Shown here piece after piece: positions 9,909 to 21,008 of a DNA stretch of 64,000 bases. Each line of letters starts with the position of its first letter. Position 1 is the stretch's first letter. A program made the position numbers and the translations under genes. The notes under the pieces were generated by a model. The model was not told the origin of the DNA, did no database searches, and worked only from the letters and a program-made list of their open reading frames with translations. The DNA comes from Symsagittifera roscoffensis (Eukaryota; Xenacoelomorpha; Acoela; Convolutidae): the NCBI RefSeq assembly GCF_963678635.1, contig NC_087064.1, forward strand, positions 11,640,819 to 11,704,818, written 5' to 3'.

Positions 9909-12900
9909 TCATTCTCACCACGTCTACTCGTCAACAGAGATCCCAAAAAGCAGTTCGCACACTCCAAAGATTTCGGAGAATCCCCGTCATTGTCCAGGAA
10001 CCCATCAAATCTATGAACATTTTCCACCAAAAATACCATCAGGCACCAGGATCCCCAACTTCCAAGTTCCAAAAAGCCTGCCTGTATAGTGATCAGAATT
10101 GTTCAAGGACAAGATTTACTTACTTAAAATGACACAAATGTGGAATATTGACAATCATGTCCAAGATTCTAAAAAAGAAGATTTGGATACCCGCATCACT
10201 TAATACAAACCTTCAGTTTTGAAATTTTGAACGAGTCAGGATCTGACAGTTAAACAATTTCAGTGCACCAAAACGAACCTAATTAGTCCAAAATCCAAGT
10301 TATTATGCGATCTTTCTTTGCAATGCCATTTCCCGCCTTATTTCTCTCAAATCAAATTTACTGCAAAAAATTCCCAATTACCTTAAAAGACCTCATCATC
10401 ATTTCCATTAAAAAATTGAGTGAAACTTCAAATGTAACTTGAAACGATATTAGAGCGAAACTTCAAACGTAAACCGAGGATAAAAAGAATACTTGGCAAA
10501 CATGAAATTATTGCAAGTAACTTGAAAGGCTTGAAAGGCCAAAAAGAGTGGATTACAAGGTGTTCTGTGCCTAATAAGGGAACTCCTTAGATGAGTCAAA
10601 ACCTGAAAATGGGTTCAAATCGACGACCGGAATGTCATTGGTAAAGCAACCGAATGAACTTTAGAAGCTCAATCATTCATCTTCATTTTAAGAAGATTTA
10701 TTACTATTATACCACAAATCAACCGGTTGATTCCGCTGATCAAAAAATAATGCGATTTCGGTTTCAGATCGTTTTCAAAGTTTGTTCGAAACAGCAAAAA
10801 TTGAACGTTTTATGTCCTTACTGATTTATCGGCACAAAAGATTAAAAATCTCACAAATCGCAGCTCAAATACTAAAATCACTGCTGAGATAGCAAAAGTT
10901 TATCTCCAAATCATTAATACGAACGCTCTTTCGATACAACGAAGACATGAAGAAACATCTGAAAAAAAAACAGGATTGAATTGAAATTTCATTTACTGCA
11001 TAACCAATTTTTCAACTTTTCCTCTTCAGAGTGCGATTATTTATGTACGAACAACCAATGTCCCAATTGCAGTATTGAATTTTTGCTGCCAATTTAAAAA
11101 GTTGTTATTGCCAATTAAATTTGTGGACATTTAGAATATCCTGTTTAGCACAAATTGATATTTAACATTTTAGATTATTTTGGAAGTATCTTATTTTTTC
11201 ATTCTATCCTGAATTGTTCGGCTCAATTTCCTTTGGAACTTTTTCGGGGAAATTAAGGATATACTTCAACAGAGGAAATTGGATTGATTGTGTTTCATAC
11301 ATACTTCTGTCGTTTAATTTGAATTAGGTCAATAATTTTGGCTCTTAACAATCACCATTTGCTCTGCTCTGCATTCGCTACCCAGTTTTTCACTGCAATA
11401 TAAATGATTATATTAATCAATTGAAACATCGTTTATAGAAAAAATAGTTTTCAACACCATTGGAGCAACTCGACACAAGGAAAGAAAAAATAACTAGGCC
11501 CTGAGTACAGACATAACAATAAAAAATGTTTCTGCAATATATTTTGGGAAGAGGTTTCTTCCTGTTGTATATGACACTGGTTGAAGAACTAATATTTAAG
11601 AACCAAAAAAAACGTTAGCAAAAGTTTCGATAGAATACCGGGGCTACCAGAATAACCAATCAGATTATTCCTATACCTCCATAAAATACACCTGCATGAC
11701 TGTCATATCTGGCTCCAACCACTCACAAGGGAAAGAAACTTTGTCTTCGAATGTTTGATAGTTTTTTATAAAACTTTTTTGCCCTCCAAACTTGTAATTG
11801 ATTTTTTAGGTTACTAGGTTTTTAAGTTCATAACTAATTCCGCTCATCAAACCACGCACCAAAACAACAGAAATTTGAAAAAATCTCAAATGTGGTCTGA
11901 GCTTTCTGTTCAACGGGTTTCCTTGTTTTCAGAATGCAAATTTTAGAGCAGTTTTTTCAAAGAGTCCATGCGCTTAGTTCAGATTTTTATATAGGACGCA
12001 TTGATTTTTTTGTTTTTTTTTCAGGAAAAGTCTTACAATTTATTCAAGATCAAGGTTACTTTTCGCGGTTTATTTATTCTTAAGTTCAGTTCAATTCATT
12101 AGTTAGAAGGAAGGCAAACTCCGCTATCGAACAGCAAAATTGTTAAGGTCACTAAAAACGTGATTGATTTTTAATGTCGAAAATAGAATTCAATTATCAG
12201 ATTTTTCAGGGAAATAAAAGTATTACCTTATGATCCATTTTCTCGAATTGGGTTAATTTTATCAAAAAAGGGCCATAAAAAATCAATGTGGAAATTCAAA
12301 GAGCCTTGACGCTTTCTTTTGTTTTCTCGAAAAATGGCAAACTGCGCTTTTTTTAATAAACAAGTTTGTAATTTTGTCAGTTTACTTGCATTCATTGACT
12401 CTTTCCAACGGTCTGTTGGCTAATTTCTATACAATCAAGTTTCCAATAATTTGAAAGTTACTTTCGTTTGAGACTTTTTTCGTTAAATAGTAGCCACAGG
12501 TAAAAATTTCTCTATGTCAGAAAGGTATTTAAATTCTCGCACATAAAAAACTTGACAATAATATGAAAGAAATAAATATTTACCAATTGGCTCACCAGTT
12601 TTCTGCTTTTTATTTTTACCCATTGACTTTTGGAGCATCTGTCAAAAACAAGCAACCAAACTGTTTTTTTTTAAAATTTTTTTCTGCGTTTAGATTACGT
12701 TATTTATGAAAACAAGATTCTCTGGAAGTTTTTTTTTGAGAACAGTTCGCTTCAGTACATAATTAGTTAATCAACTTCAAAAATTGCCACCAAGTAATGC
12801 TAATCACTTTATCACTAATAACAGATTATTACTATTATGAAGTCAATTTTGACCCAAATTTCGTTTAGAAATTTTCTAGTCAAACAATTTTATTTAGTTT

Positions 12901-14184
12901 TGATACAGAAATGCTACTATTGAACTAAAAAATTACAACTCCTATACATGGCATGTGGTTTGAATGATTAGTTTTTTTACTTACACAAATTGTGAGGAAT
13001 TTGTGAGTACGGAACCCTGCCTGGCAGAAAACTTATCAAAACTTATTCGAATAGGTCTGTTTCGGTAAAGAAGAAACAAAACCAAAAGAAAGGCAAAATA
13101 AGTGGCTTTTGCTTAAGGTTTAGAAATCTAATTATTTCTACTTAGAAGTTGTGAAACCTTTTGCATTTAAAAATGAAGTTTTGATAAAGTTCAGATACAT
13201 AAAAAGCATCTGAAACTGAAAGGTAAGCATGGCTGTAATAAATTGTCTCGAAGCAGTACACCATTGACAACTTTTTTGATATTTAAAAACACTAGAAACA
13301 ATAACGAGTCCAATAGTCGCAAAAATAGCGGAAGACAGCTTGCAAATGTCTATTTTGAAATGATTTTATGTGCTGAAAAATGTTCTTTTTGTTCATATTT
13401 AGACTTTTTGAATACGCATGTTTAACATTTTATATTAGCCTAAAAGCATTAGCGTTTTGATATCGATGTGAAAAAAAAATTTTTGTGATTATTTTTTGCA
13501 AAATTAAAGAGGTTCAAAAATCGCTTGTTTGGCCAAATTGGGATAATCATCAAGCAATATATGTTTTGTGCTAATAATGGGTTATCGGTAATTTATTCCG
13601 GCTCACTGTATCTTCCAAATCGAATTAAGGCCAAAAATGTTGTATTTTGTCTTAACAAAACGTTTCTAATCGCTAAATGCATCCCTCCATCTTTCATTTT
13701 TCTATGAAAACTATAACAAAAACAGAAATTCATTTCAGCATCAATAAAAGGCAGTCTGATTATTCAATTCTTTTTGTTTTTTTTTCTCCCTATTTCACTA
13801 GTTTTGCTGTTTTTTGGTTCTGTTTGCAAAGTGCAGATTTTTCTCTAGGTGAATAGTATGCAGTCAAAATCTTGTACTCAGCTTCTCCGGCACTTTTTTT
13901 GGCAAATGCCAGTTCTCCTTAAGAATTCATCTCTCGCTTTGTCTCGCTTGTTGCAAAAATTGTTTTTTTTTGCAATAAACGTACCAATGCTTTTTTAATC
14001 TGATCCAGATTGCTTTGCTATTAAAATTAGTAGTCCTAACAAAGTCTAAAGCACCAAAAACAACAAACAAATTACTTTTATAATAGATTTTTGGAAAACA
14101 TGGCGGTCACTTTTTTTACTGGGCAAACAATTAGCAGTACAATGACTCTATAACTCGCATTTTGCTCTAGTGAGATTGTCATAC
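9909..14184 (+). other. NCKX 3' UTR and intergenic DNA
   Basis: AT-rich, with no recognisable gene. An AATAAA hexamer at 11518-11523 and others further down (for example near 13743) could be polyadenylation signals for the exchanger gene, but none is favoured by context. Open frames near 13243 and 13525 are short and look like chance. Confidence 0.5.
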
Positions 14185-14355
14185 CGACTAGTTGACAGAT
14201 AACATTAATACAACTCTGGTTCTTATTTCAAATAGAGTTCGCCTTCTCTGTCTATCAAGGTCAAGTGACCGTCCATCTAGGCGTTCAACATAAGATTATA
14301 AATAAAATAAATAACATACGTATAAAGTTAGTTTGTCGATCCAGGCCGGATGACA
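14185..14355 (-). repeat. Element C 3' LTR
   Basis: This 171-bp repeat matches 20839-21008 with about ten differences and a 1-bp indel. On the element strand it begins TGTCA directly after the purine tract. Confidence 0.9.
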
Positions 14356-14364
14356 TTCCCCCTT
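14356..14364 (-). promoter_or_regulatory. Element C polypurine tract
   Basis: The minus strand reads AAGGGGGAA immediately before the TGTCA of the 3' LTR, the position and composition of a plus-strand primer tract. Confidence 0.8.
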
Positions 14365-14537
14365 GACAACAAAATTTACAAACAATCGTTTTTTAAATTG
14401 AGTTTTAAAGTCCCCTTAGGACTGACAGATTTGTGAGTTTTAGAGACCCATTAGGACTGACAGGTTTGAGTTTTATAGTCCCGATAGGACTTTTTGACAT
14501 ATATTATCTCTGCTTGTATGTCATCTTTGGCAATTTC

Positions 14538-15799
14538 CTACCCCTGACTTTCGTGTTCCTCGTCATCTTGTAATGTGTTGTTTTTCTTTGTCTGTTCCGT
14601 CCCGCCTTCTTGTTGTAGTTTCGTATTGACGAATAAAGTTTCGTTATTGTTACCGGCTGTGGCGTCGTCCTCTGTGGGCGAGGTTAAATCGACTACTTCG
14701 GTGTGGCCTGTTTTATGTTTCGGGCCAATCGCTTCAATCAGTTTTATACATGCTCTGTATTGGGGGGTCTTTTCAGTGAAACCCATTCCTTGGATTAGGG
14801 ACTTTAGGCTTGGATTATTGTCCGTATCTCGTTCTCGTTTGTCCGGTGGTGAATCAATTTCAAATTGGAGCGGCGTTTTCCTTTCTTCGTCGTGTTTATT
14901 GTTAATGACATTAATGGGTACCGAGTTCCCAAACGCATTGGACATCGCCGATTGGCGGTTTCTTGTCAATTTTCTTAACAGATCCGTTGAAATCGCGGGG
15001 GCGTTCTTTTCTTGTTTTGCCTTTTAGGCGATGGGTCAATATCCTCTGATGAGGCCGATGATTGATCGTCATTATCCTGGTCGTCATTGTCTGATTTTAC
15101 TGGTTGTGGTATGCTGTTGTCATTGTTTGAAGTCGCGGCCAAGATATCCGTTTGCAAACTCATTCCGCTGGTTTCTATCTTTCGTGTCGGTCGCCCGCCG
15201 GCCCGTTTTACTGTTGCTCTTGCTTTCCGCTTTGGTGGACTTTCCTGTTTTTTCCTGTCCCATTATATTGTCTTTCTGGGTTAGTTTCCTTGGAAGGCCA
15301 GTCGTTTCGTCTTGTCTGAACATTGGATGCTGGGGAGCAGTAGGGTTCTCGATGTCTAAAAAAGGTAGGCATGGTCCTGATCTGCGCGCGGATTTATAAG
15401 CAACGTAATCACTGAGTCGAGACGGTCTGCATGGTCCGTATATTAAAGGGTTTGGGACAAATGCGGCATCGCTATTTCTTAGTAATCTTGGTTGTTTTCC
15501 GAATGTTTGCACCCAAGCGGTGTGTGGGGTATATGTAAAAATTTTGCCGTCTACGGTTTTGTGTTTTTGTTCAAATGTTCTCGGATCCTTAACCTTCGTT
15601 GCTTTTCTAACTCTCTCTTATTGATATTGACTTCGTCTTCTGACCATTGTTTTAAATCGTGCATTACTTCGGCTGGTAGTGGCGGTTTTGTAAGAATCTT
15701 TCGATCTAAACATGCATGTTTTGCACTTTCCAAATTTAAATTGTGAGGTGAACTACTAGTTGCTACGTTTGATAAGGGTGTGTTTGGCTTACGTCGCAT
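14538..15799 (-). pseudogene. Element C Pol C-terminal tail
   Basis: Several open segments on the minus strand (15551-15799, 15120-15512, 14975-15163, 14538-14969) follow the integrase core. The first contains RRKPNTPLSNVAT, typical of the post-core region of Ty3/gypsy integrases of the K02A2.6-like type. The rest is hydrophilic, rich in S, T, D, N and K, with a basic stretch SPKRQNKKRTPP. The segments lie in different frames, so indels have accumulated. The tail may also overlap an additional small protein, which I cannot resolve. Confidence 0.65.
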
Positions 15800-15886
15800 G
15801 TGGGCCTCAAATGGTGAAATTTTTGTTAAGCCATGTGGTGTAATTCTCAGTGTTTTAATGATTTCGGCTACATCTGATGCGAGTTT

Positions 15887-16540
15887 CTACGGTGTATTTG
15901 TTTTGTCGATTCTCATGACCGCTAATCCACGCTTCAAATTTTGTATCATCCTCCCTACTACCCCTATTGCTCTATGATCATCTACCGGCGCAAACAGTAA
16001 TTTTATTTTGTTTGTATTACAAAACAGTTTAAGTTTTTTTGCTCTAAATGTCTGTGCTTGGTCACATCTTAATCTTCGAGGTACCCCGTTATTCGAAATG
16101 TACCGTTGCATAAAATTAATAGCGATAACCGCTGTTGTATTCGTAACGACTTTTGCAGTTGGAAATTTATACCACTTATCTATTGCAACCAAGATATATG
16201 CGCCTCTATTTAATTCGTCCGGAAGGGGCCCTGCAAAATCTAATTGTACTTCCTCACTAGGTTCGACTACTGGTTCCATTTGGAACGAATGTTTTTTTCC
16301 TATGATGGGTTGTAAATTTTTACCTTGCCCAGTGCAGTGTTTGCAATTTTGTGCCATCTGCACAATTGCCCGATGTATATGGGGAAACCAGACATGGTTA
16401 CTTAAGTCCAACATTGCTGCCGATCCCAGATGTGTCAAATGGAGACTGTCGAGCACTGTCTGCCTCAATTGTGTAGGAATGACGATTCTCTCGTCTATGA
16501 GTAGGCAATCCTCTCGGACATGAAGCCTGTTCGAAATATT
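15887..16540 (-). pseudogene. Element C integrase, catalytic glutamate lost
   Basis: The minus-strand peptide shows the zinc-binding H..H..C..C region (LHLTHLGS ... NCKHC). The core follows with the first aspartate in LDFAGP, the second in CDQAQTF and, where the catalytic glutamate is expected (before RMIQNLKR), a glycine in GVVGRMIQ. With that residue missing the protein should not integrate DNA. The change is explicable as a single A-to-G transition. The family role is insertion of the cDNA into chromosomes. Confidence 0.8.
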
Positions 16541-17713
16541 GTGCCAGTACTGACCGTTGGAAGCCTTGATAGCTTCACAATCCCTCTTCTTAACGAATTT
16601 TCTTCATGGCTGCGGCCATGAATCGAATGCCCAATACTCGCTGTAGTCTCTGTCTTAACAATGGTGTGTCCTCCTCTGATTCCACCGTGTTTGTGACTTT
16701 CTCCACCGTCGCGACCAGTTCAACTGTGATCATTTCGTGACTGGCTTCTAACTGTGTAGCCGGTCCCATTGTTGGTGGTTCTACGTTATCGGGTCTACAC
16801 GATTGACACAGATTTCTGCGGTGTCTTTGCTTCTATCGGATGTTTTTGTGCCTGTTGTTGTATTTTGTGATTCGAGTGTTTGTGTAGTTGTTGCTATATT
16901 ATTTGTTTTCGTTTGTGTCTGCGTCGTTTTCATGATGTCTTTTGGTTTGGTTCTGACCGTTGTGTATCCAGATGTATTCGTGTCTGTGAAGGTGATCTTC
17001 GGGAAACTTGATTTTTTACTGGTCTCTAGCTTCTTAGCCGATAGCCCTTCCCTGGCATCCCGTACGTGTGTTGTTGTTGATGTGTCGTGCTCTTGTTGTG
17101 GCGATTTTATTAAATCAGGGTTTTCTTTCTTTCCCTTTCTTGGGAGGTCGCTTATGCCATCTAGTATCCGAAAGACATTCTTCTCGGTCAGACGAACCCT
17201 GCCTTTTCTGGGTTGATTCTTTTCGTCCTCTTGGCTCTGTTCACTTAAGCTCCGGTGGGATGAATCCTCCTTTAAAACCCTTGGTTTCCTTGCGTCTCAT
17301 CTTTGAGTTGTTACTCTGACGGATTGAAATTTTGTGGACTGAATTTTTGCAGATTGTTTGGTACTGTTGAGATAGCGATCGAAAGAGAGTTGACTGATTT
17401 ATTGCAGAGATTTTGAATGAGACTGTTTTCTGTTTTTAGTTTGGCAATGACCGGTTGCGGAATGTTTCGAATGTTTCATTGCTATTTGATTGTTTGAAGG
17501 AGAATTCAATAACCCTTTGTTTTTTGCGCGCTTTTTGACCAGCTCATATGGTGCTTTCTTCTGATTGGCCAGATTATTTAGAATGACGTTGTCAATAATT
17601 TCCAGATTGTTAATGAATGTCCTAATTGATGCTACAATAAATTCCTCATCATACTTGCTAGGGGGTATTGCCAATCCAACCGGATTTGGGGACATGTAGT
17701 CAATTAATCCCAT
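16541..17713 (-). pseudogene. Element C RNase H-integrase linker
   Basis: The segment starting MGLIDYMSPNPVGLAIPP (from 17713) is the usual linker after RNase H in this type of Pol. It continues through a long hydrophilic, K-, S- and T-rich region to the integrase. It follows RNase H in the same frame after one stop codon. Open frames on the plus strand at 16803-17319 are its shadows. Confidence 0.65.
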
Positions 17714-17719
17714 TTTACT

Positions 17720-18073
17720 TCAGGCAAGAGATTTGATATCGAAGTGGAAGGGAATTAATCGGTCAATCCAACGTGTGAGCCGGCTTTGACTTGTTTTTGA
17801 TCGTTTGCGTGCGTTTAAAGAGCTAAATAAAGCTTGGTGGTCAGTGATGACTGTAAAAATTTTTCCATATAGATAGTATTTTAAATGTTCGATTGCCCAC
17901 ACGACCCCTAATAGTTCGAGTTTGTTTACAGAATATTTTTTCTCTAATGAGTTCAGAAAACGTGACGCGTAAGCTACGGCGACCCAACCTTCTGACGAAT
18001 GTTGATCTAGCGCAGCTCCTAATCCTGTAGTTGAAGCATCGCATACGATGCCAGTGTCAAGAGTTTGATCAAA
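17720..18073 (-). pseudogene. Element C RNase H
   Basis: In element orientation the peptide reads CDAST, then VAYASRFLNSLEKKYSVNKLELLG, then FTVITDHQALFSSL. These carry the acidic residues of the Ty3-type RNase H fold, in order and unchanged. It continues in frame from the RT, separated by one TAA at 18074-18076, and ends at a TGA just before the linker at 17713. It would degrade RNA in RNA-DNA hybrids during reverse transcription. Confidence 0.8.
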
Positions 18074-19085
18074 TTATTTGTTTTGTGTTATTTCAGCTAC
18101 CAATTTTTTTATGTTTTTGAATGTTGTGTTATGCTCTGTGGACCAGTCAAGTGGTTTGTTCTTTTCTGTGTTTTTTAGTAATGGGCGTAGGGCGGCAGCG
18201 GTTTGTGCCAATTTTGGTATATATCGTGTGAGATGATGTATGGAACCCATTAAGCTTTTTAGTTGTTGAGAAGTTTGTGGTGGTGATAGTTTTCCGATGG
18301 CCTCAGTCTTTCTTATAAGTGGTTTTGTTCCCTCGCTATTTACTGTAAATCCTAAGCACTCCACTTGTTTGCATGCAAACTTACATTTATCCAATGATAT
18401 CGCCAGATTTTCCTCGTCCAGTTTTTTCAGAACTGGTTGCATCTTTTGTTTGTGTACATCCAACGATCCTTTTGTCATGATTAGAATATCGGCCAAGTAG
18501 GCATAGGTGTTCGTACAATTTGTAAGGGTTGGATCGATTGCTTTTTGGAATTCAGCTGGCATAACGGTGAGGCCATAAAATCCTGTTTGAAACTGATAGG
18601 TCCCAGTAGCGTTACCAACAATAAGACTAAAGTTGCATTGTTCTTTGGTTGTTTTATCCAAAGGGATTTGTGAATATGCGTAGCGAAGGTCGAGTGTTGG
18701 GTGTAGTGTTTGTTTGGATTTGTCTGATTTTACCACCTGTGCAATATTCTCCAACAGCAATTCAATGTTGGGCATTTGGTATTTGTTCTTGTGAATGAAT
18801 GTTGATTTTCTTGGAATCTAACGCGAGTTTGACTGTTTGATCCTTTTTACTGTGATGACAATTGGGCTAATAAAGTGTCGATCTGAGCATTTATCTAGTT
18901 TGATAATGTGGTTCTGATCCATCAATTTGTTTAAATACCCTTCGAATCTTTTCTGTAGGTGTACCAGGATACGTCGCCTTTTCTGTTGTATTGGCGTGAA
19001 GTATTGGTTGAATTGAGTTTTCATCATGTGATTTTTTGATTTGCCAATACGTATTCACAGTTGTTGAAAAATATCTTTGACCCAT
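18074..19085 (-). pseudogene. Element C reverse transcriptase, YxDD motif altered
   Basis: The palm is recognisable: TLDLRYAYSQIPLD (motif A aspartate kept), QFQTGFYGLTVMPAEFQKA, AYLADILIMTKGS (motif C) and CLGFTVNSEGTKPL. Motif C should be YxDD, but the first aspartate is alanine (YLAD), so polymerase activity should be lost. A frame change near 18800 separates the fingers segment (18818-19027) from the palm. The domain order and the GFYGLT motif place it in Ty3/gypsy. Confidence 0.88.
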
Positions 19086-19234
19086 TGTTTAATTTCCGGA
19101 TCCGATTCTTCTTGTTCGCGTATGCTCAATACATTTTGTTTATGTTTTTCTTGTATCAACCTGACACCTATTTGTGGTAATATGTTGCGTCCTATTATGT
19201 TGGCCTTTTGATCATCTACAATGATGAGCGGGGC

Positions 19235-19606
19235 TTATTGAACTTTCCAGCCTGATTCAATGGTTATAATCAATCTTCCTTTCGGATTTATTGTTCCACC
19301 ATTATAACATGCCAGATTCCTGGCCGTGTCGTCCGGTGGGATGCATTTGAATAATGCTGATTTATCGTTTTGTTCAAGACGCCGTGCGGTTTTTTCATTT
19401 AGAAACGACATTGGACTTCCTGAGCCAGCGATAGCAAGTAATTCTTCTGAGTTTGTTTTTAGTTTAACAATATGACCGTTCAGGTCATCCTCCGATAGGA
19501 TATTTGTATTTTTGATTTCAAAAGATTCAGCGATTGCCATTACCGAGAATTTGTCTATTTGATATTCATCCCATCCGTTATTCGATGTGAACTCGGCGAA
19601 AGCCAC
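19235..19606 (-). pseudogene. Element C aspartic protease, catalytic Asp lost
   Basis: The peptide around residue 60 reads AIAGSGSPMSFLNEKTARRL. In retropepsins the active site is D(S/T)G(A/S); here the aspartate position is occupied by glycine (GSGSP), a change explicable as one A-to-G transition. Position between Gag and RT supports the assignment. The protein is otherwise open for 123 codons. Confidence 0.72.
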
Positions 19607-19671
19607 TGGGTCGTTTTCTGTTTCTAGGCTCTCTGTATCTATTTCTTCCCGTTGCTCATCCTGCCGGTTTC

Positions 19672-20756
19672 CTAAATAATTAACGTTTGTGGATATGTAA
19701 ATTGTTGCAAAATGTCCTCGTTTGGCACATTTTGAACAAATTTTTTATTTAGCCGGCCAAGTTTGGAGATGATTCTGATTGTATTGATTTTCGCATTTAT
19801 AACATTGTTTCGAAGTGTTTGTATTGTTATTTCTTTGTTGTCCTCTTGTGCTTTGTGATCCACGCGGATATGGTCGTCCGCGGAAACCACCCCGACCTCT
19901 TTGTGGGTTTTAGTTATTCGAATAGTAATATCGACCACCCCGTGTGTTGATATAATGCACTGGTTCTTGTTTTGTTGTAGATTGTCCCCCAAATGGGTTT
20001 ATCATCATGGTACGACTGTGTTCGATTCCTTTTTCCCGACGGATTGCATATTCATATGCCTCTTGTGGGGACCGTGTTTGTGCTAATAGTTCTTCTGCGA
20101 TTTTTCCGTTGCTCGTGTGTGCTGTAAGCAAGTCTCTAACCCAGTCATCTCCTCTGCCCCCACAATCTGCCCATGAGGCTAAATCGACTAGATCTGCATG
20201 TTTCTGTTCAAGACTCTCCGATTTCTTTTGCTTACGGCAAGTAAAATTATATCTTTCGAATGCTACAGTTCTGTTAATAACAAAGATATCTTCCAGTGTT
20301 GTCATAAATTCTTGTGTGGTTACATTGTAATACAAAGGTAGGTCTTTTCTGTTGAACTTGTCTTTGACTTTCGGCTCCCAGACAGAGAAAAAGTCAACCA
20401 CGGACTCTTGCGTCTGCTTCGTCCCATCTATATGAATTACATAATACTCCCTTCTCCCGGGCTTTTATGACGCAATTCTCCCAACCAACACGTTTCTCCT
20501 GATTGCGCAACTCTCGGTTTTTTCTTTGTGCCTCTGTTTCGCCCGTTATTTCAACTTCATACACGGGTTCTGCAAGTTCGACTAGTGTTGGTCTGGCACT
20601 CAATAAATTCCGTATTTCAATCCCATCCTTTGCGAATACAGCCATCTCCAATATAGCTGCCCAATTGGACCATTCTAGTGGTGGTTCGGCAGACGTTCTC
20701 TCCCAAAATGGGTTAATATTCAGTGGGTTTTTGGAATATCCTGCCGACTGCGCCAT
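19672..20756 (-). pseudogene. Element C Gag
   Basis: Two open segments (20394-20756 and 19910-20401) encode an N-terminal region with PLEWSNWAAILEMAV and a capsid-like helical region with LLAQTRSPQEAYEYAIRREKG, as in Gag proteins of K02A2.6-type gypsy elements. Downstream, in a third frame, a zinc-knuckle remnant CSKCAKRGHFAT has lost its last cysteine (tyrosine instead). Frame changes and an internal stop make it a pseudogene. It would have formed the particle shell. Confidence 0.75.
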
Positions 20757-20838
20757 GTCTTACCTCAGGGTATGATATTCTAATTCTTGAATCCGAATGG
20801 ATCGATAAACCTTGTTTCTCAGTCGGAGCGATATAAAA

Positions 20839-21008
20839 CGACTAGTTGACAGATAACATTAATTCAACTCTGATTCTTGTTTCAAATAGAGTTCGTCTTC
20901 TCTGTCTATCAAGGTCAAGTGACCGGCCGTCTAGGCGTTTAACATAAGATTATAATTAAAATAAATAACATACGTATAAAGTTAGTTTGTCGATCCGGCC
21001 GGGTGACA
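20839..21008 (-). repeat. Element C 5' LTR
   Basis: This 170-bp copy matches 14185-14355. The expected primer-binding site would lie just left of 20839; I see no clear TGG-start match there. Confidence 0.9.

Larger units (their letters stand above)
14185..21008 (-). mobile_element. Ty3/gypsy LTR retrotransposon (element C), decayed
   Basis: The element is 6.8 kb on the minus strand, flanked by two 170-bp direct repeats (14185-14355 and 20839-21008). It begins TGTCA in element orientation and has a polypurine tract next to its 3' LTR. The order is gag, protease, RT, RNase H, integrase, long C-terminal tail, which is the Ty3/gypsy (Metaviridae) order. Much of Pol reads in one frame broken by single stops. 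The LTRs differ at about ten positions by eye, so the insertion is old. I found no convincing target duplication; the flanks are CATAC and AAGAT. Confidence 0.92.

Noticed and set aside
14575-17319. Plus-strand open frames across element C
   Set aside because: They are shadows of the minus-strand Pol, which carries recognisable domains in order.
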